DNA of 13,876 nucleotides, taken from the NCBI GenBank assembly GCA_041552055.1, contig JBFELO010000123.1, positions 1 to 13,876 of the forward strand, in the 5' to 3' direction. Below are positions 7,246-13,817 of the stretch, piece by piece (within the stretch, counting starts at the first letter, position 1; the number at the start of each line of letters is the position of its first letter). A model generated the notes under the pieces. It did no database searches. It was not told the origin of the DNA and saw only the letters and a program-made list of their open reading frames with translations. The position numbers were made by a program, and so were the translations under genes. The DNA is from JBFELO01 sp041552055 (GTDB lineage: Bacteria; Acidobacteriota; Thermoanaerobaculia; Thermoanaerobaculales; Sulfomarinibacteraceae).

Positions 7246-7757
7246 TAGTACACGAGCTCCCGCACGACCTCTTCGTACGGTCGGATCTGCTTCGGATCTT
7301 CTGCTTGCTGTTTGAATACCACCCTGTCCGGATAGATCTCCTTCACCTCGCCGTTGTAGAGCTTGGTTCCGGGCCGGATGATGTAGGACAGATTGTCTCG
7401 CCCCTGCACGAACGCGAGGATGCCGCTCGGGGTCTGGATGATCCCCTCGACACGCAGCTCCTCGACCAGCATGCCCGCCAGGCCGGGCGGCCGGACCTTG
7501 CCCGACCCCACCTCTTCCTCTTCGAAGCCTTCCTGAAGCGACCGGAACGGATCCCGTCGGCCGGCGGGGTCATAGCTGAAGATCCCCCCCTGCATGACCT
7601 CCTGATCGCCGCGCAGGATCTGCTCGATCCCGGACACGTCGACCTCCTCGTCGAGGTCGAGGGGAGCCGGTTCCTCCTCCTGGGCACCCACCGTCGGGGG
7701 CCCGAGCCCGGCCAGTACCAGCGCCAGGCCCAACGTCAACCACCATCGGGCTCTCAT
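7245..7757 (-). CDS. Type IV pilus alignment protein PilP
   Basis: Encodes 170 residues, the periplasmic link between the PilN/PilO pair and the secretin PilQ. An N-terminal signal (RARWWLTLGLALVLAGLGPPTVGA) is followed by an acidic stretch and the PilP-type domain with the conserved GRRDPFRSL (residues 66-74), then beta-strands LRVEGIIQTPSGILAFVQ, NLSYIIRPGTKLYNGEV and IYPDRVVFKQ. The ATG at 7757 overlaps the pilO stop as ATGA, and AAGGG precedes it, which fixes the start. There is no cysteine anywhere, so unlike the proteobacterial PilP lipoproteins it cannot be lipidated and is either secreted or held by an uncleaved N-terminal helix. Length is typical of the family. Confidence 0.92.
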   Translation of the reverse strand: MRARWWLTLGLALVLAGLGPPTVGAQEEEPAPLDLDEEVDVSGIEQILRGDQEVMQGGIFSYDPAGRRDPFRSLQEGFEEEEVGSGKVRPPGLAGMLVEELRVEGIIQTPSGILAFVQGRDNLSYIIRPGTKLYNGEVKEIYPDRVVFKQQAEDPKQIRPYEEVVRELVY

Positions 7758-8329
7758 GGCGTCTGCCCTTCCTCTTTGTAGATAAACGTCTTCTGCGTAA
7801 ACCGCGCGTGAATGGTGAAGTGCTCTCCCTCGTTCCGTCTCAGGGGAGTTATCTGCAGGTCGTCGACGTTGATGATGCGCGAGAATCGGCTCAGGCTGTC
7901 GAAGAACATACCGAGCTCGTGGTAGGTCCCGTCGAGCTCGACCCGAATCGGCCACTCCATGTAGAAGTCCATGTCGATGAAGTCGCCCGGCGTGAATCGG
8001 GTGAGCCGGAAGTGGCCCCGCTCGGTGAGCTGCTTGGACCGCTTGAGCAGCGCGTCGGTCTCGCGTTTCGTGGGCAGGATTTTGCGCAGTCGGTCGAGCT
8101 CGAGCTCGAGGTTCTTGATGTCCTCCTCGAGCTTGGGCAGGTCGGCCTTGGCAGCGCGACCCTTTTCGATCTCTCGCTCCAGTTCGTCGATGGTGGTCCG
8201 GAGGTTGCCGATCTCGGTCTGCATGTCCTTGAAGACGTACATCTGGAGGACGACGAACAGTGCAATCCCGAGGACCGCGCCGACGATGACGGCCACATAC
8301 CACGGCTTGTCGTTGAGATCGATGGCCAT
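7754..8329 (-). CDS. Type IV pilus inner-membrane protein PilO
   Basis: Encodes 191 residues. A short cytoplasmic N-terminus is followed by one membrane helix (about 10-32, WYVAVIVGAVLGIALFVVL), a long coiled coil (about 33-85, heptad-like Leu/Glu/Arg pattern) and a periplasmic ferredoxin-like domain (TRFTPGDFIDMDFYMEWPIRVEL, YHELGMFFDSLSRFSRIINV). This is the standard PilO layout; it heterodimerises with PilN and contacts PilP. It starts 10 nt after the pilN stop, with GGGAGG overlapping that stop (TAGGGAGG), and overlaps pilP by 4 nt. Confidence 0.94.
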   Translation of the reverse strand: MAIDLNDKPWYVAVIVGAVLGIALFVVLQMYVFKDMQTEIGNLRTTIDELEREIEKGRAAKADLPKLEEDIKNLELELDRLRKILPTKRETDALLKRSKQLTERGHFRLTRFTPGDFIDMDFYMEWPIRVELDGTYHELGMFFDSLSRFSRIINVDDLQITPLRRNEGEHFTIHARFTQKTFIYKEEGQTP

Positions 8330-8339
8330 GGCTGCCTCC

Positions 8340-8939
8340 CTAAGAACCGGCGTCCCGGTTCGCCGCTGCGATCTCCGGCGGTGTGTAGGTGAAGTTGCAG
8401 TTCATCGTGAAGGTGAAGGTGTCTCCCTTGGACCGAGCCAGGTCCTTGAGCGAGGGCTCCTTGAAGAACGGCGACGATTCGAGGTTCGAGTAGTAGTTGG
8501 CGATGGCGTTCTCGTCCATCCCGACCCCGCGCAGCTCGAGGTTGGTGCCCTTCATGACCATCCGCTCGAGCCAGACCAGGTCGGGCAACGCACGCGACAC
8601 CTCGTCCATGATGCGCACCGGTCCGGTCTGGTTCTGCTTGAGCTGGTTGATGACCGCGATCTTGTGACGTAGCCGCTCACGCTTGCTCTCGAGCTCGTCC
8701 ACCTTCTCGATGTAGGGCAGCAGCTCGTCACGCTCGATCTGCTTCTCCTGCTTGACCTGGCGGAGGTTGTCCCTGGTGTTCTTCAGCAGCAGCCACCGGG
8801 TTCCGATTGCGACAAGGGCAATTCCGAGAACGATCAGCAACAGAATGTCGCCCTGCTTTGCCCCCAGCGAGAACTCCGGCCGCTTGCGTCTCTTCGCCGC
8901 CGCGGCAGGTACCTCTGCAACCAGGTTGATCTTGATCAT
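8340..8939 (-). CDS. Type IV pilus inner-membrane protein PilN
   Basis: Encodes 199 residues. The cytoplasmic tail begins MIKINLVAE, the conserved INL-type peptide that docks into PilM. A basic patch (KRRKRP) precedes a membrane helix (about 31-52, DILLLIVLGIALVAIGTRWLLL), a coiled coil (54-100) and a periplasmic domain (VRIMDEVSRALPDLVWLERM, LELRGVGMDENAIANYYSNLE). It is the partner of PilO. Only 4 nt separate it from the pilM stop, and GGAG within the end of pilM is its likely ribosome-binding site. Confidence 0.94.
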   Translation of the reverse strand: MIKINLVAEVPAAAAKRRKRPEFSLGAKQGDILLLIVLGIALVAIGTRWLLLKNTRDNLRQVKQEKQIERDELLPYIEKVDELESKRERLRHKIAVINQLKQNQTGPVRIMDEVSRALPDLVWLERMVMKGTNLELRGVGMDENAIANYYSNLESSPFFKEPSLKDLARSKGDTFTFTMNCNFTYTPPEIAAANRDAGS

Positions 8940-8943
8940 GTCA

Positions 8944-9993
8944 TCAATCTCCGACCGTCCTGACCGCCAGCCCCACCGCCACTGACATGGCGGGGGCGTG
9001 TCGGTTGATCCACTCCGGATCGAAGTCCGATTCTGAGTAGCGGATGTTCCGGAACGGGTTCATGATCTCCACATCGACCTGGAACCGCTCCTTCAGCACC
9101 TCTTCGAGATTCAGCACCTGTGCGCTGCCGCCGGCCAGCACCAGCCGGTCCAGCCGGTCCACCGACGAGGTCGCGACGAAGAAGTCGATCGTCTTCTGCA
9201 TCTCGGCCGCCAGGTCCTCGGACACGCTGTTGAGCACCCCCATCACCTGTTTCAGCGAGTGCTCGCCGACCTGGTCACCGAGCTTCAGCCGCTCCGCGTC
9301 CTCGCGTGGCAGGTTGAGTTCGCGCTGGATTGCCTCGGTGTACTGATTGCCGCCAAATGCCACGTCACGCCAGAAAATCGACGCGCCTCGGTGCAGCACG
9401 TTAATGTTCATCACCGAGGCGCCGATATTGACCAACGCCGCCGTTTCACCATCGACCGAGTAGTTCGCCTCAAACGCGTTCTGAAGCGCGAACACGTCCA
9501 CTTCGACCAACACCGGGTCCTTGCCCGCTTGAACGATGACAGAAGTGTAGTCGGCGATGCGGTCTTTCTTCACCGCCACCAGCAGCACATCCATGGTGTC
9601 GCCGGCACCGGAATCCAGCACGACATAGTCGAGGTTGACGTCATTAATATCGAACGGAATGTACTGCTCCGCCTCCCACTGAATCGACTCCGCCAGCTCG
9701 GAGTCGGTCATCGATGGAAGCTGGATCTTCTTGATGATCACCGAGTGGCCAGACAGTGATCCACCGAAGTTGGGATTCCGAATGTTGTTGTCCGCTATCA
9801 ATCGAGACAGCGCCTCGACGACCAGCGAGGAATCCATGATTGCCCCGTCGACAATTGCCTCGGGAGAGAGATTCGCGATTGCGGCATGGAGGAGTTGGTA
9901 CTCGTCGTTTTTGAGCGGCTTCAGTTCGACGATCTTGATAGATGACGAGCCAACATCGCAGCCGACTACCTGGCGTTTTCTTTTACCAAACAC
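8944..9993 (-). CDS. Type IV pilus assembly ATPase-like protein PilM
   Basis: Encodes 349 residues, a cytoplasmic actin/FtsA-fold protein that binds the N-terminal peptide of PilN. Nucleotide-binding motifs are visible: phosphate 1 GCDVGSSSIKIVELK (11-25), phosphate 2 ALVNIGASVMNINVL (186-200) and the adenosine motif LVLAGGSAQVL (284-294). SIQWEAEQYIPFDINDV (103-119) is typical of PilM. The start is GTG (9993-9991), giving MFGKRKRQVV; GGGTGG lies upstream. It is the first gene of the seven-gene operon, with a sigma-70-like promoter about 60-90 nt upstream. Length matches the family. Confidence 0.95.
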   Translation of the reverse strand: MFGKRKRQVVGCDVGSSSIKIVELKPLKNDEYQLLHAAIANLSPEAIVDGAIMDSSLVVEALSRLIADNNIRNPNFGGSLSGHSVIIKKIQLPSMTDSELAESIQWEAEQYIPFDINDVNLDYVVLDSGAGDTMDVLLVAVKKDRIADYTSVIVQAGKDPVLVEVDVFALQNAFEANYSVDGETAALVNIGASVMNINVLHRGASIFWRDVAFGGNQYTEAIQRELNLPREDAERLKLGDQVGEHSLKQVMGVLNSVSEDLAAEMQKTIDFFVATSSVDRLDRLVLAGGSAQVLNLEEVLKERFQVDVEIMNPFRNIRYSESDFDPEWINRHAPAMSVAVGLAVRTVGD

Positions 9994-10052
9994 GGCTGTC
10001 CACCCTTGTTACGGATTTGAATCCGAGGTTGGCCATATCCCCTCTATTAAGC

Positions 10053-10081
10053 AGGCTAGCAAAGGGCAATTGTACTGTCAA
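10053..10081 (-). promoter_or_regulatory. Sigma-70-like promoter of the pilM operon
   Basis: Minus strand: a consensus -35 TTGACA (10081-10076), a 17-nt spacer, then TAGCCT (10058-10053) preceded by TGC, an extended -10. Predicted transcription start is near 10046, giving a leader of about 50 nt that carries the short inverted repeat GGATT/AATCC (10013-10024) and the ribosome-binding site. Confidence 0.55.
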
Positions 10082-10332
10082 GAACAAGCGAACCAGCATG
10101 ATAGATGCTCCCCAGTTTCGCCCTGGAGGCGATCGGTCGCATCACCATTGTCCCCGGAACCGTGGCATTGAATACACTTTCGGTCGAAAATCGTTTGGTC
10201 AGAAATCGAAACGAGTTTCAAAGATTGCGGCGATATTTTCGGTGCGATTTTTTTATGCAAGTAACTCCGACGTCTTGACCTGTTTTTGCGTGATGAAGAT
10301 CAACTCGGAGGCCTCAATCCTGTCACGAGGAC
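10082..10332. other. Divergent intergenic region between pilM and rpmB
   Basis: No convincing gene. The stretch is richer in A+T than its surroundings, including a run of seven T near 10247, as expected for a regulatory region between divergent genes. It holds the short palindrome GAAAC-GA-GTTTC (10208-10219) and several ATCG/CGAAA repeats between 10180 and 10245, which could be operator sites. A 60-codon minus-strand reading frame here has a CxxCH but is not supported as a gene. Confidence 0.4.
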
Positions 10333-10361
10333 TTGATTTTCGGCCTTCAGTGTGGTATTCA
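10333..10361 (+). promoter_or_regulatory. Possible promoter of rpmB
   Basis: TTGATT (10333-10338), a 17-nt spacer and TATTCA (10356-10361) preceded by TG at 10353-10354 form a plausible extended -10 promoter. The leader would be about 30 nt and include GGAGG. A second TTGACC at 10275-10280 lacks a good -10 partner. Confidence 0.3.
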
Positions 10362-10397
10362 AACCAACCCCCATCAGGGGTCTCTGGAGGATTCACG

Positions 10398-10613
10398 ATG
10401 GCGCAGCGATGCGAAATCTGCGGCAAGGGCCCGATGACGGGCAGCAACATCTCACACGCTCACAACGTCACCAAGAGGCGTTGGTTGCCGAATCTCCACC
10501 GCGTTCGCGCCATGGTGGACGGCAGACCCACCTACATCAAGGTGTGCACCCGCTGCATCCGTTCCGGCAGGGTGGTGAAGGCACCGCGGGTCCGGGCGAG
10601 AGTGAGCGCGTAG
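10398..10613 (+). CDS. 50S ribosomal protein L28
   Basis: Encodes 71 residues, the normal short form of bL28, a component of the large ribosomal subunit. It begins MAQRCEICGKGPMTGSNISH and contains the typical KRRWLPNLHRVR and GRPTYIKVCTRCIRSGRV. Cys5, Cys8, Cys50 and Cys53 make the four-cysteine zinc ribbon of the C+ form; paralogous C- forms are typically used under zinc starvation. GGAGG at 10386-10390, seven bases before the ATG, fixes the start. The gene stands alone, divergent from pilM and convergent with rel, with no rpmG next to it. Confidence 0.96.
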   Translation: MAQRCEICGKGPMTGSNISHAHNVTKRRWLPNLHRVRAMVDGRPTYIKVCTRCIRSGRVVKAPRVRARVSA

Positions 10614-10640
10614 CGGCAGGACCACGCCTCCCGGCCAAAC

Positions 10641-10664
10641 CACAGCGACACGGAGACACAGAGC
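10641..10664 (+). repeat. 8-bp period simple repeat
   Basis: Three imperfect octamers, CACAGCGA, CACGGAGA and CACAGAGC, in tandem shortly after rpmB. The same kind of octamer occurs inverted at 11063-11086. Confidence 0.5.
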
Positions 10665-10742
10665 CCCCACCCACCCAAGGAAGGGCGCCCCAGGGGTCAG
10701 AGGCTCGGTGCGAACGGCAGGCCCGTGACAGCGCCTCCTGCG

Positions 10743-10826
10743 GGGTGCCGTCTTTCACAATGTTGGGGCCACCGCCGCCACGGTAGGGTGGCTCTTCGGG
10801 TCACAACATTGTGACAGGGGGCACCC
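10743..10826. repeat. Palindrome of repeat unit 1
   Basis: Outer arms GGGTGCC (10743-10749) and GGCACCC (10820-10826) enclose inner arms 10755-10770 and 10799-10814. These are complementary except for one G-A mismatch and one G-U-type pair. The 28-nt loop has its own stem, GCCACC with GGTGGC. Confidence 0.8.
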
Positions 10827-10907
10827 GCGGGGAGCGCGCGCGGGAGAGACCGCCTCGGGGGTCAGACAATCGACGCGAACACTAGGCCGACGACAGCGCC
10901 TCGTGCG

Positions 10908-10991
10908 GGGTGCCGTCTTTCACAATGTTGGGGCCACCGCCGCCCGGCGGGGTGGTTCTTCTCGGTCCCAGCATTGTGACAGGGGGCACCC
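10908..10991. repeat. Palindrome of repeat unit 2
   Basis: Outer arms GGGTGCC (10908-10914) and GGCACCC (10985-10991) enclose inner arms 10920-10935 and 10964-10979. The two positions that are not Watson-Crick are both G-U pairs if transcribed on the plus strand. The 28-nt loop can fold as CCACC/GGTGG over CCGCC/GGCGG. Confidence 0.8.
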
Positions 10992-11062
10992 TCGGGAAGC
11001 GCCTTGGGGAGAGGGCGCGTCGGGTGTCGGACAGCCGTTGCGACTGCCAGCCTGAGACGGGG

Positions 11063-11086
11063 GCTTCGTACCTTGGTGCCTTCGTG
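11063..11086 (-). repeat. 8-bp period simple repeat, inverted relative to 10641
   Basis: On the minus strand the three octamers CACGAAGG, CACCAAGG and TACGAAGC follow one another. They resemble those at 10641-10664, so the two octamer tracts face each other across the 165-bp array. Confidence 0.5.
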
Positions 11087-11106
11087 GTTCTTTCGGGAAC
11101 AGGAAC

Positions 11107-11128
11107 GGGATCGGGGACGGGGACGGGG
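11107..11128 (+). other. Potential G-quadruplex, GGGGAC tandem
   Basis: Four G-runs (11107-11109, 11113-11116, 11119-11122, 11125-11128) are separated by 2-3 nt, arising from a GGGGAC hexamer repeat. It lies 20 nt beyond the rel stop, G-rich on the strand opposite the rel transcript. Confidence 0.5.
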
Positions 11129-11147
11129 ACGGAGGAGGGAGGATGGC

Positions 11148-13328
11148 TCAGGGAGCCTGACCGCGCCGCTCCACCTGCAGCATCCCGTTCAGGGACTGCA
11201 GCCGATCCATGATTCGGGCCAGGTGCGGCGCGTCCCGCACGACGATGGTCATGGCGGCAAATCCGGTGTCCTCCTCTTCGGTCCGGAGCTGACAGCTCAG
11301 GATGTCGCTGCCCTCGGCCGAGATGGTCTGCGAGATCGAGGCCAGCATGCCCGAGCGGTCGCGGAACATCATGTCGACGTCGACCCGTGACGGTATCGCG
11401 CGGCCGTCACCGGCGTCAGACGCCCACCGCACCTCGATCTCGCGCTCCGGGTGGTACAGCAGCTTCTTGACGTTCGGGCAGGAACGCGAGTGGACGGCTA
11501 CTCCCTTGCCGCGCGTCACGTAGCCGACGATCTCCTCACCCGGCAACGGCTTGCAGCACTTGGCGACGTAGACCAGGAAGTCGGCGTCACCGCTGATCTC
11601 CAGAACCGGCGGCTCGGCGCCCGCAGCCTCCGCCACCGCCGGCGCGGTGTCCGGCCTGCGGTCGGTCGCGCGCTCACCCTCTTCCAGCCCGCCCGCAACG
11701 CTGCTTGCCTCGATCTTGCCGAAGCCGATCGCGGCCAAGAGATCATCCTCGCGGCCGAGTCCGTGCGACGTCAGCACATGGGCCAGACGCTCGCCGCCGC
11801 TCACCTTGCGCCACGTGGTGCCGAGCTTGCGCAGCTCGCGCTCCATCAGCTTGCGCCCCACCTCGACCGCTCGATCCTTCTCCTCGCGCTTGAGCCACGT
11901 CCGGATCTTGGACCGCGCCCTCGTGGTCCCGACGATGCCGAGCCAGTCGTGATGGGGCCGCTGCTGCGGCGACGTGGTGATCTCCACGATGTCGCCGTTC
12001 TTGATCTCGGTCTTGATCGGCACCCAGCGACCGTTGACCCGCCCACCGACACATGTGTGGCCGACCTCGGAGTGGACCCGATATGCGAAATCGAGGATCG
12101 TCGCCCCGCGGGGGAACGAGAACACGTCACCGCGGGGGGTGAAGCTGTAGACCTCGTCGGGATAGAGATCCACCTTGAGCGAGTCGAGGAACTCGCGTGG
12201 CGACGAGCTCTCGAAGTCGTCCAGCAGGCCCCGCAGCCAGGCCACGCGGGAGTCCTCTGCCCGGGCGTGAGATCCCTGCTCCTTGTAGCTCCAGTGCGCG
12301 GCGATGCCGTACTCCGCGATCTTGTGCATGTCCCAGGTCCGGATCTGGATCTCGAACGGTTGCGCCTCCGGTCCGACCACCGTGGTGTGGATCGACTGAT
12401 AGGCGTTCGGCTTCGGGATGGCGATGTGGTCCTTGATCCGTCCCGGGACCGGCGACCACTCCTGGTGGATCAGGCCCATCGTGGCGTAACACTCGGCCAC
12501 CGACGACACGACGATCCTGAATCCCAGCACGTCGAACACGTCAGTCACGTCCACTCGCTGCCGCTTGAGCTTCTGGTAGATGGAGTAGAGGTGCTTGACA
12601 CGGCCGTAGATGGTCGCCTCGATGCCGTGACTCTCCAGCAGCTCGCCGATCTCCTCGCGGATTTCGGAAAACCAGCGATCCGCCACCGCCGCCCGTTCCT
12701 CGACCTGACGCTCGAGCTCCTCTGCCTCGGTGGGGTGCAGGTACCTGAAGCAAAGGTCTTCGAGCTCGAACTTGATGGCACCGATTCCGAGCCGGTTGGC
12801 GATCGGGGCGTAGATGTCCAGGGTCTCTCGCGCGATCGCCACCTGGCGCTTGGGCGACAGGAAGCCGAGCGTTCGCATGTTGTGCAGCCGATCCGCCAGC
12901 TTGACCAGGATCACCCGCACGTCGTCCATGGAGGCCAGCAGCAACCGGCGGAAGTTCTCGGCCTCGGTCGCCTCCCGGCTGGAGTAGCTCGACTCGAAGG
13001 TCGACATCTTGGTCAGCGCCTCCACGAGGCGGGCGATGTCATCGCCGAACTCGAGCCGGAGCTCATCGCTGGTGGTGGCGGTGTCCTCGAGGATGTCGTG
13101 CAGCAGACCGACCACGATCGCCGTCTCGTCGAGCTCCATCTGCGCCAGGATCCACGCCACCGTCAACGGATGGGTCAGGTAGTCCTCGCCAGACCGTCGC
13201 ACCTGCCCCTGGTGGCGGTTGGCGGAAAACACGTAGGCGTGGCGCAGCAGATCCTCGTCGAAGTCCGTTCGGTACTGCTCGACGCGGTTGAGGATGTCCT
13301 CGATGCGGATCTTCTCCGCCGTGCTCAT
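11148..13328 (-). CDS. rel: Bifunctional (p)ppGpp synthetase/hydrolase Rel (SpoT/RelA family)
   Basis: Encodes 726 residues, the full length of long RSH enzymes. It makes and degrades (p)ppGpp for the stringent response. Domains in order: HD hydrolase (about 25-175) with HD motif at His77-Asp78 (LLHDILEDT) and KLADRLHNMRTL (143-154); synthetase (about 220-345) with YGRVKHLYSIYQKLKR (241-256), KPNAYQSIHTTV and EIQIRTWDMHKIAEYGIAAHW; TGS (about 388-450); the conserved cysteine/histidine region (CC at 591-592, H613, C617); and a C-terminal ACT domain (about 648-722). The synthetase carries RIKD (297-300), the RxKD signature of bifunctional enzymes rather than the ExDD of monofunctional RelA, and the HD site looks intact. 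The ATG is the first possible start, since an in-frame TGA lies two codons upstream. TAAAAT ends six bases before the ATG, so the mRNA may be leaderless. The gene is monocistronic and bracketed by two arrays of the 165-bp repeat. Confidence 0.96.
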   Translation of the reverse strand: MSTAEKIRIEDILNRVEQYRTDFDEDLLRHAYVFSANRHQGQVRRSGEDYLTHPLTVAWILAQMELDETAIVVGLLHDILEDTATTSDELRLEFGDDIARLVEALTKMSTFESSYSSREATEAENFRRLLLASMDDVRVILVKLADRLHNMRTLGFLSPKRQVAIARETLDIYAPIANRLGIGAIKFELEDLCFRYLHPTEAEELERQVEERAAVADRWFSEIREEIGELLESHGIEATIYGRVKHLYSIYQKLKRQRVDVTDVFDVLGFRIVVSSVAECYATMGLIHQEWSPVPGRIKDHIAIPKPNAYQSIHTTVVGPEAQPFEIQIRTWDMHKIAEYGIAAHWSYKEQGSHARAEDSRVAWLRGLLDDFESSSPREFLDSLKVDLYPDEVYSFTPRGDVFSFPRGATILDFAYRVHSEVGHTCVGGRVNGRWVPIKTEIKNGDIVEITTSPQQRPHHDWLGIVGTTRARSKIRTWLKREEKDRAVEVGRKLMERELRKLGTTWRKVSGGERLAHVLTSHGLGREDDLLAAIGFGKIEASSVAGGLEEGERATDRRPDTAPAVAEAAGAEPPVLEISGDADFLVYVAKCCKPLPGEEIVGYVTRGKGVAVHSRSCPNVKKLLYHPEREIEVRWASDAGDGRAIPSRVDVDMMFRDRSGMLASISQTISAEGSDILSCQLRTEEEDTGFAAMTIVVRDAPHLARIMDRLQSLNGMLQVERRGQAP

Positions 13329-13334
13329 CCTTCA

Positions 13335-13340
13335 ATTTTA
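13335..13340 (-). promoter_or_regulatory. -10 box TAAAAT for rel, possibly leaderless
   Basis: TAAAAT (one mismatch to TATAAT) is followed by TGAAGG and the rel ATG, the same six-base spacing as in the TPR gene. AAGG touches the ATG directly, too close for a normal Shine-Dalgarno. GGGGG sits 12 nt upstream of the ATG, so a leadered mRNA from a farther promoter is still possible. Confidence 0.35.
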
Positions 13341-13422
13341 CCCCCGGGGTCAAGGAGACACGATCTCAGACCCCCGTCCCTGCCGTCGCTGGTGGCCGGT
13401 CGCTGGATCCCCCACCCGCCCA

Positions 13423-13465
13423 GGGGATGTGGGGATGTGGGGGTGAGGGGGTGAGGGAGTGAGGG
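13423..13465 (+). other. G-rich tandem tract upstream of rel, potential G-quadruplex
   Basis: Imperfect 8-nt repeats (GGGGATGT twice, then GGGGGTGA twice, then GGGAGTGA) give six G-runs within 43 nt. In the rel sense strand this is a C-rich tract about 95-140 nt before the start codon. A 263-bp segment without a gene surrounds it (13329-13591). Confidence 0.55.
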
Positions 13466-13537
13466 CCCCTGCCCGCCCGACCTGATGCCAGATCCCAGAA
13501 TCCAGACCACCTTCCCGCCCGGAGCAACCTCGCGCTC

Positions 13538-13567
13538 GTCATCCTCATCGGCATCGTCATCGTCATC
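13538..13567 (+). repeat. Hexamer microsatellite (NNCATC)5
   Basis: Five consecutive hexamers: GTCATC, CTCATC, GGCATC, GTCATC, GTCATC. On the other strand it would read as an Asp-rich tract, but the surrounding reading frame looks like no protein. Confidence 0.6.
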
Positions 13568-13652
13568 GACAACCATGAGAGCGACGGGGACAGACCCCCT
13601 CGGGTGTCAGACAGCCGGTGCGAACAGCAGCCCGACCACATCGCCCCGTGCG

Positions 13653-13736
13653 GGGTGCCGTCTTTCACAATGTTGGGACCGAGGTCACCGCAGTGGCTCG
13701 TCGCTATGGGTCCCAACATTGTGACAGGGGGCTCCC
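13653..13736. repeat. Palindrome of repeat unit 3
   Basis: TCACAATGTTGGGACC (13665-13680) and GGTCCCAACATTGTGA (13709-13724) are perfect 16-bp inverted arms around a 28-nt loop. The loop can form GAG..CAC/GTG..CTC (13681-13699). Outer arms GGGTGCC and GGCTCCC have one mismatch. Confidence 0.85.
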
Positions 13737-13817
13737 GCGGGAAGCGCGCCGGGAAAAGACCCCCTCGGGTGTCAGACAGCCGGTGCGAACAGCAGCCCGA
13801 CCACATCGCCCCGTGCG

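Larger units (their letters stand above)
10682..11053. repeat. 165-bp tandem repeat array, copy A (2 units plus a partial third)
   Basis: Units start at 10682 and 10847, with a truncated third from 11012 to about 11053, all in a 165-bp register. Each full unit carries a conserved GTGCGGGGTGCCGTCTT, a left arm TCACAATGTTGGGGCC, a 28-nt loop, a right arm and CAGGGGGCACCC. The array fills most of the 535-bp gap between the rpmB and rel stop codons. It belongs to the same family and orientation as the array at 13592-13876. No protein reading frame is conserved across it (TAG in the second unit on the minus strand). Confidence 0.9.

Noticed and set aside
10078..10260. 60-codon minus-strand frame with a CIQCHGS (CxxCH) haem-like motif
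   Set aside because: It has no signal peptide, no ribosome-binding site and no cytochrome context. It covers the predicted pilM -35 box and the divergent promoter region, so the motif is most likely chance.
10275..10280. TTGACC as the -35 box of rpmB
   Set aside because: No acceptable -10 hexamer at 16-18 nt; the TTGATT/TATTCA pair at 10333-10361 fits better.
13343..13354. TTGACC upstream of rel as the -35 partner of TAAAAT
   Set aside because: Only about seven bases separate the two, far too short for a sigma-70 promoter.
11451..13454. 667-codon plus-strand frame opposite rel
   Set aside because: Antisense shadow of rel: Arg, Leu, Asp and His-rich with no recognisable domain, typical for high-GC DNA.
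13325..13576. 83-codon minus-strand frame beginning MVVDDDDDADEDDE upstream of rel
   Set aside because: The acidic stretch is the hexamer microsatellite read in one frame; the rest is the G-rich tract and repeat DNA.
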